From an uncultured Legionella sp. (GTDB lineage Bacteria > Pseudomonadota > Gammaproteobacteria > Legionellales > Legionellaceae), in assembly GCA_902168255.1 (NCBI GenBank), contig CABHON010000013.1:1-64000 (forward strand): a stretch of 64,000 nucleotides of DNA, written 5' to 3'. Below the pieces are notes generated by a model. It ran no database searches. It was not told the DNA's origin and saw only the letters and a program-made list of their open reading frames with translations. Positions 33,855 to 44,600 of this stretch are shown here, in pieces. A program made the translations under genes and the position numbers. The stretch's first letter is position 1. Each line of letters opens with the position of its first letter.

Positions 33855-36800
33855 ATGTCGTCTTATCAGTTCGAAGAAGAGAAGAACCAATTTATTGAGT
33901 CCATTTTAACCTGGATAAAAAATACCCTTCGAAAGAAAGAAGCGGGAGCTTTATGCATCCAATTTGCCCGTGAGTTTTTAGAAACTGTCTCTTTAGAAGA
34001 CTTAAAATCTAAGTCAGTGGATGATTGGGGCGGCCTAGTTATTAGTTATTGGAATTTTATTTATCAAAGAGAACCTCAAGAAACAAAAATACGTGTATAT
34101 AATCCTGATTATGAACGTGATGGTTGGCAATCTACTCATACAGTTGTTGAAGTAGCCCATAACGATATCCCTTTCCTGGTTGATTCTTTACATATGGAAA
34201 TCAATCGTATGGGATTCATATCTTATTTGATTATCCATAGTGGCGGCATTAAGCTGAAACGTGATGAAAATCATCGTATTATCGGTATATTGCAAGCCAA
34301 TGCACCTGATACAGAAGGTTATTTTTCAGAAGCGGATATCTTTATGGAAATTAACCGTCAAACTGAAACTGACATGTTCGATAAAATACGAACTAATTTT
34401 GATAAAATCTTAAAGGATGTGCGTGCTGTCAATAGCGATTGGGGCGCTATGGTTGAAAAAGTACAGGAAATTAACAAAGAGCTCGATAGTATTGCCCCTT
34501 TTGTTAACGCCGATGAGCTTGCTGAAGCAAAAGATTTTCTTAACTGGTTGATAGCTCATCACTTCACTTTCTTAGGTGTACGTGATTATAAATTATCTGA
34601 AACTAATGGGGATCGCGCTTTACATGCTATACCTCATACAGGTTTAGGCGTTTTAAGTGAAACAGAAGAAAAACGTTCACGCCTTCTTACGTCAATGACT
34701 CCTGAAGTTCAAGAGTTAATGTTATCTCCTCAAATTTTAATTATTTCAAAAACTAATACAATTGCCACTGTTCACCGTCCTGTTTATACCGATTATATTG
34801 GTGTAAAACGCTTTGATAAAGAAGGTAATGTTATTGGCGAACGCCGAATTATTGGGCTTTATACATCCACCGCTTATAATGCAAGTCCTCGTCAAATTCC
34901 TTTCTTAAGAAGAAAAGTCGCGATGGTAATGTCTCAATCTCATTTCAATCCCAAAGCGCATACGGGTAAAATTTTCTTAAATATTCTTGAGACTCTTCCA
35001 CGAGATGATTTATTTCAAGCGCCTCCTGAAGAAATTGGTGCAATTGCTATGGGCGTTTACCATATGCAAGAACGTCGGAAAACTCGTTTATTTGCTAGAA
35101 AAGATATTTATGGGCGTTTTGTTTCCTGCTTGCTGTATATGCCAAAAGATCGATATGACACAGCATTAGGTAAGAAAATGGAGAAAATTATTCGCCAATT
35201 CTTTGATGCGCACAGTGTTACCTATCGTACTCGTTTTTCTGATTCCGTTTTGGTACAGCTACATTTTATGGCACGTATCGACCCTACCCAAACCATCAAC
35301 GAAAATTTTTCTGAGTTAGAGAAAAAATTAATTAACGCTTGTCGTTTATGGACTGATGATTTAAGAAATCTCTTACTAGAAACATATGGAGAAGCGGAAG
35401 GAACTGTTTTTGCTCATCGTTATGCCAATGCATTTTCAGCAAGCTATCAAGAATATTTCCCTTCCCGTACAGCAGTTTATGACATTAAACACATTGAGAA
35501 GCTTTCCAGTAATCGTCAGATTCAAATGAATGTATATCAGCCTTTAAATGATACTACAGGCATGATTAAATTTAAGATTTATCGTTTTGATAATACAATT
35601 CCTTTATCCGATGTATTACCTATTTTAGAAAATTTAGGTTTGCGTGTTATTAGTGAAAGACCCTTTGAAATAGCATTACCCCGTGGAAAAAAAGCCTGGA
35701 TTAATGATTTTGGTATGGTATATCACAAAAATGCTAATTGGGATTCGGACGAAATAAGGGCTATTTTCCAAGAAGCTTTTGAAAATATTTGGTTTAAACG
35801 CGCAGAAAATGACGGATTTAATCAATTAGTATTAAGTGCGGAATTAAAATGGAAGGAAGTGTCTATTTTAAGGGCTTACGCCAAATACTTTAAGCAAATC
35901 AGTTTGCCATTCAGTCAAGAATATATTCAAGATGCTTTAATTTCTAATCCGACCATTGCAAAACAATTGATTCAGTTGTTTGTAACTCGCTTTGATGTGA
36001 CAGAAATATTGGATCGTGCTGAAAAGCTAAAAATGATTCAACAATCCATATTAACAGCGTTAGACTCAGTAGAAAGCTTGGATCATGACAAGATTTTACG
36101 GCGTTACATTGATATTATTTTAGCAACGTTGCGAACAAATTTTTATCAAACAACAAAAGAAGGGCTGTCAAAAACCTATTTGTCCTTTAAGCTAGAACCC
36201 ACAAAGATTCCTGAGATGCCGTTGCCTCTGCCTCTTTATGAAATTTTTGTGTATTCACCTCGTTTTGAAGGAGTTCACTTACGGTGTGCAAAAGTAGCAC
36301 GTGGTGGGCTTCGTTGGTCAGATAGACGAGAAGACTTCAGAACTGAAGTCCTCGGGCTTATGAAAGCGCAACAAGTTAAAAATGCGTTGATTGTGCCAAG
36401 TGGTGCGAAGGGAGGATTTTATCCTAAAAATCTTCCGGTGGATGGAACTCGTGACGAGATTTTCGCTGAAGGTGTGGCTTGTTACAAACGCTTTATTCGT
36501 GCTTTATTGGATCTTACCGATAATTATCAAGAAGGCAAAATTATTCGTCCGGAAAATGTATATTGCTACGATGATCCAGATCCTTACTTAGTGGTTGCTG
36601 CGGATAAAGGAACTGCTACTTTCTCTGACATTGCGAATGAAATTTCTCAAGAACGTAATTTCTGGCTAGATGATGCATTCGCTTCAGGTGGATGTACTGG
36701 CTATGATCATAAAAAAATGGGGATTACTGCGCGAGGTGCGTGGGAATCTGTTAAACAACATTTCCATGAATTGGGCGTAGATACTCAAACCACTAACTTT

Positions 36801-38759
36801 ACCGTGGTGGGTATTGGTGATATGTCTGGTGACGTTTTTGGTAATGGCATGCTACTTTCTGAGCATATTCAATTAGTTGCGGCTTTTAACCATGTACATA
36901 TCTTTATTGATCCTAATCCAGATGCAGCAACAAGCTTTAAAGAAAGAGAACGTTTATTCCATTTACCACGTTCAAGTTGGACAGATTATAATCAAGAGTT
37001 AATTTCGAAAGGTGGTGGTGTCTTTAATAGAAATGCTAAATCTATTCATTTAACTGAAGAAATTAAAGAATGCTTTGGATTAACACAAGATACTATTGAA
37101 CCCAATGCATTAATCCGTGTGTTACTCAAATCACCGGTAGATTTATTATGGAATGGTGGTATTGGAACGTATGTAAAATCTATTACTGAAACCAATGCTG
37201 ATGTAGGTGATAGAACCAATGATGGTTTGCGTATTAATGGACATGAGTTACGTTGCCGTGTAGTGGGAGAGGGTGGTAATTTAGGTTTTACGCAATTAGG
37301 TCGTATCGAATATGCGTTACAAGGTGGATTGATTTACACCGATTTTATCGATAATTCAGCTGGGGTTGATTGTTCTGACAATGAAGTTAATATCAAGATT
37401 CTGCTAAATTATGTTGTTGGTCGAGGGGACATGACTACAAAACAGCGTAATGAGTTATTAGTTAAGATGACGGATGAAGTAGCTAAGCTCGTATTAAACG
37501 ATAATTATCAGCAAATTCAAGCGATCAGTCTTGCTGCATATCATGCACAACGTAATTTAGGATTACATAGCCGTTATATGCAAGCTCTTGAAGAAAATGG
37601 TTTGCTCAATCGTAGCTTAGAATTCTTGCCTGATGAAAAAACATTGATGGAACGTAAACTGCATGAACAAGGTTTAACCCGTTCAGAAATGGCTATCTTG
37701 TTTGCGTATACTAAGAATATTCTGAGCGAGCTCATTTTGGATTCCGATGTCCCTGAAGATCCTTTCTTGAAAAAGATTTTGGTGGAATCGTTCCCTAAAC
37801 CTTTACAAAAAGCCTATGCAGACGCAATGGATCACCATCATTTACGACGAGAAATCATTGCTACTAAGTTAAGCAACTTGATTGTAAATAAAATGGGCTT
37901 CACGTTTGTTTATCGCATAAAAGATGAGACTGGTGCTTCAGTATCAGCCATTGTTAAAGCGTATATGATGGCATCTAGTGTTTTTGAAATGGATCGCTTA
38001 TGGTCTAGTATTCAAGCACTTGATGGTAAAGTGGCTACCGCTGATCAGCTTGACATGATGATGGTGTGTGTCCGTTGGATGCGTCGTGCGACCAGATGGT
38101 TTTTACGTACCAGAAAAGAGTTTACTCATATATCTCAAGCATTAAGCGCATATTCTGCTGGCGTTAAAGCATTAAAACAAGCGATACCCGAATGCCTCAA
38201 TGATCCCGAACGTGAACGCTATGAAAATAATTGCTCAAATTATATTAATCTTGGTGTTCCTGAAGAATTAGCCCATGAATTGGGTATGATTCCGGCACTA
38301 TTTTCTGCATTGGATATTGTTGAAGCTACTTATGAGCTGAAAGGCGAAATAAAAGAAGTCGCTCAAGTATATTTCCGTGTGGGAACTTACTTAGAATTAG
38401 TATGGTTGCGTGAACAAGTGATTATCCACTCAGCGGGAAATCATTGGGAATCTTTATCGCGAGAAGTATTACGTGATGATTTAGACTGGCAACAACGCTT
38501 ATTATCGGTAGGTATTTTAAGTCATGTGCCTGAAAAAATGGAGTTAAACCAATGTTTAACTTTATGGACTAAGAGTTACGTAGATTTAGTTGAACGTTGG
38601 CGATTAATTGTGATGGAGTTAAAGAATAGTCCTGAATTGAATTTTACCATGTTCTTTATGGCTGTTCGTGAGTTGCTTGAATTAACGCAAACAGCTCTGC
38701 AACAAAGTCAAAGCCGTTTAGTAGCCGGGAATACAGCGGTTCCAGAGATTGTTAATTAA
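33855..38759 (+). CDS. gdhB: NAD-specific glutamate dehydrogenase, large (180-kDa) class
   Basis: At 1634 aa this has the full length of the large bacterial NAD-GDH class. It has a long N-terminal region with ACT-like parts, then the catalytic core RGGLRWSDRREDFRTEVLG (about 815-833), VPSGAKGGFYPK and the NAD fold VVGIGDMSGDVFGNGML (about 983-999). A helical C-terminal region follows. It oxidises glutamate to 2-oxoglutarate and ammonia and so feeds amino-acid carbon into the TCA cycle, matching an amino-acid-using lifestyle. GAGG precedes the ATG. lapA follows after 12 bases. Confidence 0.96.
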   Translation: MSSYQFEEEKNQFIESILTWIKNTLRKKEAGALCIQFAREFLETVSLEDLKSKSVDDWGGLVISYWNFIYQREPQETKIRVYNPDYERDGWQSTHTVVEVAHNDIPFLVDSLHMEINRMGFISYLIIHSGGIKLKRDENHRIIGILQANAPDTEGYFSEADIFMEINRQTETDMFDKIRTNFDKILKDVRAVNSDWGAMVEKVQEINKELDSIAPFVNADELAEAKDFLNWLIAHHFTFLGVRDYKLSETNGDRALHAIPHTGLGVLSETEEKRSRLLTSMTPEVQELMLSPQILIISKTNTIATVHRPVYTDYIGVKRFDKEGNVIGERRIIGLYTSTAYNASPRQIPFLRRKVAMVMSQSHFNPKAHTGKIFLNILETLPRDDLFQAPPEEIGAIAMGVYHMQERRKTRLFARKDIYGRFVSCLLYMPKDRYDTALGKKMEKIIRQFFDAHSVTYRTRFSDSVLVQLHFMARIDPTQTINENFSELEKKLINACRLWTDDLRNLLLETYGEAEGTVFAHRYANAFSASYQEYFPSRTAVYDIKHIEKLSSNRQIQMNVYQPLNDTTGMIKFKIYRFDNTIPLSDVLPILENLGLRVISERPFEIALPRGKKAWINDFGMVYHKNANWDSDEIRAIFQEAFENIWFKRAENDGFNQLVLSAELKWKEVSILRAYAKYFKQISLPFSQEYIQDALISNPTIAKQLIQLFVTRFDVTEILDRAEKLKMIQQSILTALDSVESLDHDKILRRYIDIILATLRTNFYQTTKEGLSKTYLSFKLEPTKIPEMPLPLPLYEIFVYSPRFEGVHLRCAKVARGGLRWSDRREDFRTEVLGLMKAQQVKNALIVPSGAKGGFYPKNLPVDGTRDEIFAEGVACYKRFIRALLDLTDNYQEGKIIRPENVYCYDDPDPYLVVAADKGTATFSDIANEISQERNFWLDDAFASGGCTGYDHKKMGITARGAWESVKQHFHELGVDTQTTNFTVVGIGDMSGDVFGNGMLLSEHIQLVAAFNHVHIFIDPNPDAATSFKERERLFHLPRSSWTDYNQELISKGGGVFNRNAKSIHLTEEIKECFGLTQDTIEPNALIRVLLKSPVDLLWNGGIGTYVKSITETNADVGDRTNDGLRINGHELRCRVVGEGGNLGFTQLGRIEYALQGGLIYTDFIDNSAGVDCSDNEVNIKILLNYVVGRGDMTTKQRNELLVKMTDEVAKLVLNDNYQQIQAISLAAYHAQRNLGLHSRYMQALEENGLLNRSLEFLPDEKTLMERKLHEQGLTRSEMAILFAYTKNILSELILDSDVPEDPFLKKILVESFPKPLQKAYADAMDHHHLRREIIATKLSNLIVNKMGFTFVYRIKDETGASVSAIVKAYMMASSVFEMDRLWSSIQALDGKVATADQLDMMMVCVRWMRRATRWFLRTRKEFTHISQALSAYSAGVKALKQAIPECLNDPERERYENNCSNYINLGVPEELAHELGMIPALFSALDIVEATYELKGEIKEVAQVYFRVGTYLELVWLREQVIIHSAGNHWESLSREVLRDDLDWQQRLLSVGILSHVPEKMELNQCLTLWTKSYVDLVERWRLIVMELKNSPELNFTMFFMAVRELLELTQTALQQSQSRLVAGNTAVPEIVN

Positions 38760-38771
38760 ACTAGGAAAAAC

Positions 38772-39056
38772 ATGCGTGGCATACGTTACTTTTTAATAGG
38801 ACTGCTTCTTTTACTAGGAGTTAGCTTTGCTTGTTTAAATGCACAGTTGATAGATATAAATTTATATCTTCAAATTTACCGATTGCCGTTATCTTTACTG
38901 TTGATTTTTGTATTAGGTATCGGCATATTGGTGGGTTTTGTAGGACTCAGTTCAAAGTTTTTCCGGCTTCGAATGGAAAATAGTCATTTAAAAAGTCAAT
39001 TAAGATCAATTGAACAGGAAGTTTCTCATTTAAGAATGATGCCTCTGAAACAATGA
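38772..39056 (+). CDS. lapA: LapA (YciS) inner-membrane protein, DUF1049
   Basis: The 94-aa protein has two membrane spans (about 4-22 and 39-60) and a coiled C-terminal tail, the layout of LapA. Overlap with lapB by four bases (ATGA) is the conserved arrangement. It works with LapB in LPS assembly and control of LpxC stability. Confidence 0.88.
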   Translation: MRGIRYFLIGLLLLLGVSFACLNAQLIDINLYLQIYRLPLSLLLIFVLGIGILVGFVGLSSKFFRLRMENSHLKSQLRSIEQEVSHLRMMPLKQ

Positions 39057-40231
39057 CTGAACTAATTTTTAACGGATGGCCATTACTATTACCAATAGCA
39101 GCCTTTTCTGGTTGGTATTTGGCTCGCCGTCAAGATGTTTCGTCAAAGAAAAAAAGCTATAAACATTCAAATGAATATTTTCTTGGTTTAAATTATTTAC
39201 TGAATGAGCAACCGGATAAAGCGGTTGACGTTTTTATTAAGTTGCTCGAAGTAGATAATGAAACGGTAGAAACACATTTAGCATTAGGAAGCTTATTTCG
39301 TCGTCGAGGAGAAACCGATAGGGCGATTCGCATTCATCAAAATTTGATTGCACGACCACAATTATTACCTCATCAAAAAATAGCAGCCCTAATGGCTTTA
39401 GGCCAAGACTATATGCATGCTGGCTTCTTTGATAGGGCGGAAAAAATCTTTGAAGACCTGGCAAAAAGTAAAGGAAAACACCAGATAGAGAGTTTTGAAA
39501 AATTAATAGCGCTGTATCAACGGGAAAAAGAATGGAAAGAATGTATTCAAACAGCAAAAAAATTAGAGTCCATTACCGATAAGTCACTTGATGTACAAGT
39601 TGCCCATTATTATTGTGAGTGTGCTGAACTAAGCCTGCTTCAAAAAAACCATCAAGATGCCTATCAATATTTAAAAAATGCCTTTCATGCAGATAAAAAC
39701 TCTGTTCGTGCCAGTTTACTATTAGGACAATTAGAACAGAGTAGAAAAAATTATAAAGCAGCCATTAAGGCCTACAAACAAATAAAAAAGCAAGATCCTG
39801 ATTATTTATCTGAAGTTATTGAACCGCTTATTGTTTGTTATCGACAGATGAAAAAAGAAATAGAATGCGTTGAATATTTTAAAGAAACCATGCAAGAATA
39901 TCCGCGCGTTCCCTTTCTTTTTTTCTTGGCCGCTCAAATTAAACAAAACGTAGGTGTCGAACATGCTTTGGATTTTTTAGCAGAACAATTAGAAAAAAAT
40001 CCTTCCGTAAAAGGGCTTAATCAGCTGATAGCTTGGCATTTAGAGACAGCCTATGGGAAGGTTAGAACAAAATTACAAGTGCTTTATGACATGACAAACA
40101 AGCTGTTAAACGATAAACCCGTTTATCGTTGTATTCATTGTGGGTATGGCGGAAAGCATTTACATTGGCTGTGTCCAAGTTGTAAGGAATGGAGTACCAT
40201 GAAGCCTATTCATGGGCTTGAAGGTGATTAG
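39053..40231 (+). CDS. lapB: LapB (YciM) LPS-assembly TPR protein
   Basis: The 392-aa protein has an N-terminal membrane anchor, then about nine TPR units (for example LGSLFRRRGETDRAIRIHQN). The C-terminal rubredoxin-like metal site has Cys360, Cys363, Cys374 and Cys377 in CIHCGYGG and CPSCKEW. It brings LpxC to FtsH and so sets LPS amounts. The heptose locus upstream and the aminotransferase just downstream place it in an envelope-carbohydrate region. Confidence 0.95.
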   Translation: MTELIFNGWPLLLPIAAFSGWYLARRQDVSSKKKSYKHSNEYFLGLNYLLNEQPDKAVDVFIKLLEVDNETVETHLALGSLFRRRGETDRAIRIHQNLIARPQLLPHQKIAALMALGQDYMHAGFFDRAEKIFEDLAKSKGKHQIESFEKLIALYQREKEWKECIQTAKKLESITDKSLDVQVAHYYCECAELSLLQKNHQDAYQYLKNAFHADKNSVRASLLLGQLEQSRKNYKAAIKAYKQIKKQDPDYLSEVIEPLIVCYRQMKKEIECVEYFKETMQEYPRVPFLFFLAAQIKQNVGVEHALDFLAEQLEKNPSVKGLNQLIAWHLETAYGKVRTKLQVLYDMTNKLLNDKPVYRCIHCGYGGKHLHWLCPSCKEWSTMKPIHGLEGD

Positions 40232-40254
40232 ACTTTTTAGAGAGAAAATAGATA

Positions 40255-41346
40255 ATGCAATTTATTGACTTAAAAACACAATATAAAAGAATTGAAACCA
40301 GAGTGGAAGAAGGGTTAAAAGCCGTTTTACAACATGGGCAATATGTTATGGGTCCGGAAATTAAGGAGCTGGAGCACCAGTTAGCTAAATGGACAAATGT
40401 CAAGCAGTCTGTGGCAGTCGCCAGTGGTACAGATGCCTTGTTGCTTGCTTTATTAGCATTAGATGTTAAAGCAGGGGATGAAGTTATTACATCACCATTT
40501 AGCATGTTTGCCACTGCTGAGACTATTGTATTAGCGGGTGCAAAGCCAGTTTTTGTAGACATAGATTCTCAAACATACAATTTAGATCCTTCCTTACTTG
40601 AAAAAGCGATTACGCCTAATACAAAAGCTATTATGCCAGTAAGTTTATATGGTCAATGTGCAGACTTAGATACTATTAATGCAATTGCAGCCAAATATAA
40701 TATACCCGTTATTGAAGATGCAGCTCAAAGTTTTGGTGCTACCTATAAGAACCGACCTTCTTGTGGTTTAACGACTATTGCTTGCACCAGTTTTTATCCT
40801 GCTAAACCTTTAGGTGGATACGGCGATAGCGGCGCGTGCTTTACCAATGATGAAAAATTAGCAGCAAAAATTCGTGCATTACATAATCATGGCCAAGACG
40901 AACGTTATCATCATCCTTGGATTGGTATTAATGGTCGTATGGATAGTTTTCAAGCGGTAGTATTACTCGCTAAGTTAACTTTATTAGAAGAAGAGTTAGT
41001 GCTTCGGCAGAAGGTGGCAAAACGTTATGATGACGCCTTATCCGCTCATTTTACTACACCTTATATTGAGCCACACAATACAAGTAATTACGCTCAATAC
41101 ACACTTTCAGTGCCTAATCGTGCGGACATTCAAAAAGCCATGCAAGCTAAAAACCTTCCGACAATGGTACATTACCCAATTCCTATTCATTTGCAACCAG
41201 CTATGGCCTATTTAAATTTACCAAAAGGTTCTTTTCCTAAAGCAGAAGCTGCTGCCGATCATGTGTTAAGTTTGCCAATGCATCCTTATTTAACAGAAGA
41301 AGATCAAGATAAAATTATTGAGGGTATGTTAGAAGCTAAATCTTAA
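40255..41346 (+). CDS. DegT/DnrJ/EryC1/StrS sugar aminotransferase
   Basis: The 363-aa fold-type I PLP enzyme has ASGTDALLLAL, VIEDAAQSFGA (Asp155 binding the pyridine N) and the Schiff-base Lys184 in FYPAKPLGGYGDSGA. HNHGQDERYHHPWIGINGRMD follows in shortened form to the usual pattern. It moves an amino group from glutamate to a keto-nucleotide sugar, such as the WbpE/WlbC type 3-keto acids. It lies 23 bases after lapB. Its substrate may come from the dehydrogenases of the 22.6-27.8 kb operon, which is inference. Confidence 0.9.
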   Translation: MQFIDLKTQYKRIETRVEEGLKAVLQHGQYVMGPEIKELEHQLAKWTNVKQSVAVASGTDALLLALLALDVKAGDEVITSPFSMFATAETIVLAGAKPVFVDIDSQTYNLDPSLLEKAITPNTKAIMPVSLYGQCADLDTINAIAAKYNIPVIEDAAQSFGATYKNRPSCGLTTIACTSFYPAKPLGGYGDSGACFTNDEKLAAKIRALHNHGQDERYHHPWIGINGRMDSFQAVVLLAKLTLLEEELVLRQKVAKRYDDALSAHFTTPYIEPHNTSNYAQYTLSVPNRADIQKAMQAKNLPTMVHYPIPIHLQPAMAYLNLPKGSFPKAEAAADHVLSLPMHPYLTEEDQDKIIEGMLEAKS

Positions 41347-41365
41347 TGGATCTAGAAGGATGTAG

Positions 41366-41527
41366 CTGAATTATTCCAGCTGCATTCTTCTCACAGAAGC
41401 TGTAGCAGAAGCTCTTTATAAAAAAGGTAGCATTTCTGTCAAAATTGCACAGCAGTTGGATATTTCCAAAACAACGTTATATTTTTATTTGAGGCTACGT
41501 AATATTTCCATTGGTATTAAAAATTAA
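41366..41527 (+). pseudogene. Remnant of a Hin/resolvase-type recombinase (C-terminal HTH)
   Basis: Between stops the frame reads EALYKKGSISVKIAQQLDIS followed by KTTLYFYLRLR. This matches the C-terminal helix-turn-helix of serine recombinases (Hin/Pin). The catalytic domain is gone. It marks an old insertion at the left edge of the accessory island. Confidence 0.55.
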
Positions 41528-41619
41528 ATTTAGCATTTTTTACAGATGGTACACAAATGATGTTAATTACACTTCAGGCTATTCAGCATGTATTAAGATT
41601 TATAATGTAAAATAACCTT

Positions 41620-44600
41620 ATGCCAAAAGAAAAATTGCCTAAAAAATTACCGCCATGGTTATATACCCAAAGGGCTTTAGGACGTTTTAATCCAGCAGGT
41701 CTAACAGCTCACGCTTCTGTTTTGACTCTGTCACCAAAAAAAATTATTCTAGATGCTGGTTCTCTTCATATCCAAAATTTCTTTGATTTAAAATCAACGA
41801 TATCTACGCTGTTACAGCAAGGTTTTGAGGTGCATGTTTACCATTCTGACGGACTAAATACGATAACTTCAGCCGATGAATTGGATAGTTATAAAGGAAA
41901 AGCTTCTGAAAACTTTAATACAGAAGTAATGTGGAAAGAACTTTATGAAAAACATGATTTAAATCGAAAAGACTGCGTTGCTCTTGGATTGGAAACAAAT
42001 GTCAGTAAAAAAGATATAGAAAATTTTATAGTGCTTTTTATTGCAGACTTTTTAAACAAAGATAACCTCGATAGCACTATTATTCCTTTTCTAGAAAGTG
42101 TTGAGCGATATTCTCTTCCAGAAATACTTAACGTAATGACCTCTTATATGGCTCGCCTCTTAAATAGCAGTATCTCATCTACCTCGGGAGGCTTTCTTTA
42201 TTCAGTGATACCGGGTAATTCTATTGCTTTGAGTTCAGCGCCTATAAGTCTTGAACAACTTAATCAACTTAAAATCGCCGTTTACATATATATACGTGTG
42301 TCCATAGATACAACTAAACGAACATTGACGTTTGTATTATCTTCTCCGGAAGATGAGTTTCTTTATTTAATGTCTGAAGGAAATTTATCTTTGAAAGAGG
42401 CATTGCTAAAGACAACTCGGTTAGATACAAAAGTAAAAGCAACACTTCGTGATACACCTGACGAAAAAATTAATGAATTTTTCTTTCATCAGTTATATGA
42501 CAGCTTTGGGGAAGATTATACAAACAAACTCTTCGAGTTAACCCGTAAAATAAAATTAGATGCTGATTTCTTCAGAGATATTAGCAATGAAGTTTCTCTT
42601 GCAACCTCATTACAAGACACTACACCCAAGCCACAATCTGATTGGATTTATGACGGTGAATCTATTCGAGAGATGACAGTCTTTGATGCTATTTTTAATA
42701 GGAAGGATTTAATACAACCGTTACAGGCGCTGTTTCATTGTACTCAACGAGGGCACAATAAATCTATTCCTGCATGGTTAGAAAATGAATCTCGCATGGC
42801 AGTTGGAAAAGTGTACCATTATGATGGGAAGAAGCTCTCTGCAGAAACTTCAAGTCTATCTGATCTTCAACCTTTATTATCAACAGAAAAAAATAATGAA
42901 GGTGAGTATGAACTAGAAGTTTTTTCTAAAAATCTACGTAATTTTGAAATAGTTTTTCCTCGAGAAAAAAAGGCTAGCAAAGGTTTTCGTTATTATCTTA
43001 TTCCGATTAATCATCCCGATTTACGATTGATTCATTGCAACCAAAAAGATACTGAAATTGTTAAAGATAGGCTTGGACGCTACATTCTCAAAACACGAGA
43101 TTTAAAGAAATGCAAAGTCACTTTAGGTATACCCAATAGACCCTCAAGTAATATCATTGACAATACTAACTACCAATTTTTTCAAGAAAAATTAACTGAA
43201 AAAGGTATTGGGGATATTATCCAAACATTTTTTAATACTAATTTTGAACCATGTAACAAACAAAATATACCCTGTTCTGAACGTGCGCAAATGCTGTTGA
43301 AAGAAAATCCCCCACTTCAGGCCATGTGTTATTACGTAGAAAATGGCACACATGCCTTTTTAAAAATCAAAGGAACGAATTATTCTCTTGATTTGGGTGG
43401 GGCACGAGTAAAAAAAGTTTATCGCGCTGAAAAGTTACCTAAAAAAACGGTGGTACCCAAAGTCATTTCTCCACCACCTCATACACTGTTTAATGCTTCA
43501 GAAATAACGGAAGCAAAGCTATGGGAAGAATATTATGATACAGAAAAAGCAACGTATAAAAAGCAATTGATTCAAGCATTAAATCCCGTACAAGAAGAAA
43601 AAGTATTATTACCTTTAGAAAAAGAGATATTTTTATCCAAAGGTATACAGGGTGTTATCGGTAATCCCATCACGACACTACAGGCTATTTCACAGTGGAA
43701 AATTCCTTCAACTGCATGGCAATATTATTTAGATCCCAATGATTTTTTAAAAATGATTCAAGAAAATAGTACGCCGGATGCAGGAGTAACGCATGTTATT
43801 AATCTTAGTCCTTGGTACATTCCTGACCAAGGTCAACGTGACCGCTTGCGCGTTAAATTACATGAGTGGCTGATTACTTATAAAGATACTCATCAGATTG
43901 TTTTATTGACGGATGATGCAAATAGCATTCTTCAAGATCGTTCGATGGTTTCTCGAATGACAGGCAGCTACCGAGCGCCTAATTTTGTTGTTAACCAAGA
44001 AAAATCGGAAGAAACCGTTGCTCCGGAAAATAACAATAATACTGGCCTTCAAACTATTGATATTCATGCTATTTTACAAATAATACAAGCGGATTTAGCG
44101 AAAGGGAAAACGAACATAATTGTTCCTCTTTTCTTCTCTTCAGAAGATAATTCAGCATGGTCATTGCTACAAAATATTATTCAGGAAATTAATATCACCG
44201 GAAAAATGTATCTAGATGGTCAATATTACCCTGAACAAGGTCGATACAATGATGTTTCGATTGAATTGAAGCAAGTGTCATTACCGTTAAAAAACTTATT
44301 TGATGAGATTTGTCCTAACCAGAATTCAAAGTTCAATGAGAATTTTATTTATTACCTTAACCCTCATTTGGCACAATATGGTTTACTTTCATTTTTGAGA
44401 AAGCATCAAGGAGAATCTATTTCATTGGTTCTCACTCAAGCATTACCTGAAAAAATTTGGTATCAATTGCTGAGTGAAGCTAAAAAACAAGGATGCACGC
44501 TTTGTTTGCACACGAGCAATAGAAATTATTGGCCAAAAGATCTCGTTTTTCACGATGATGCTCTATTCGAATTTCATCATTCGGTTATTCAGCAATCAAA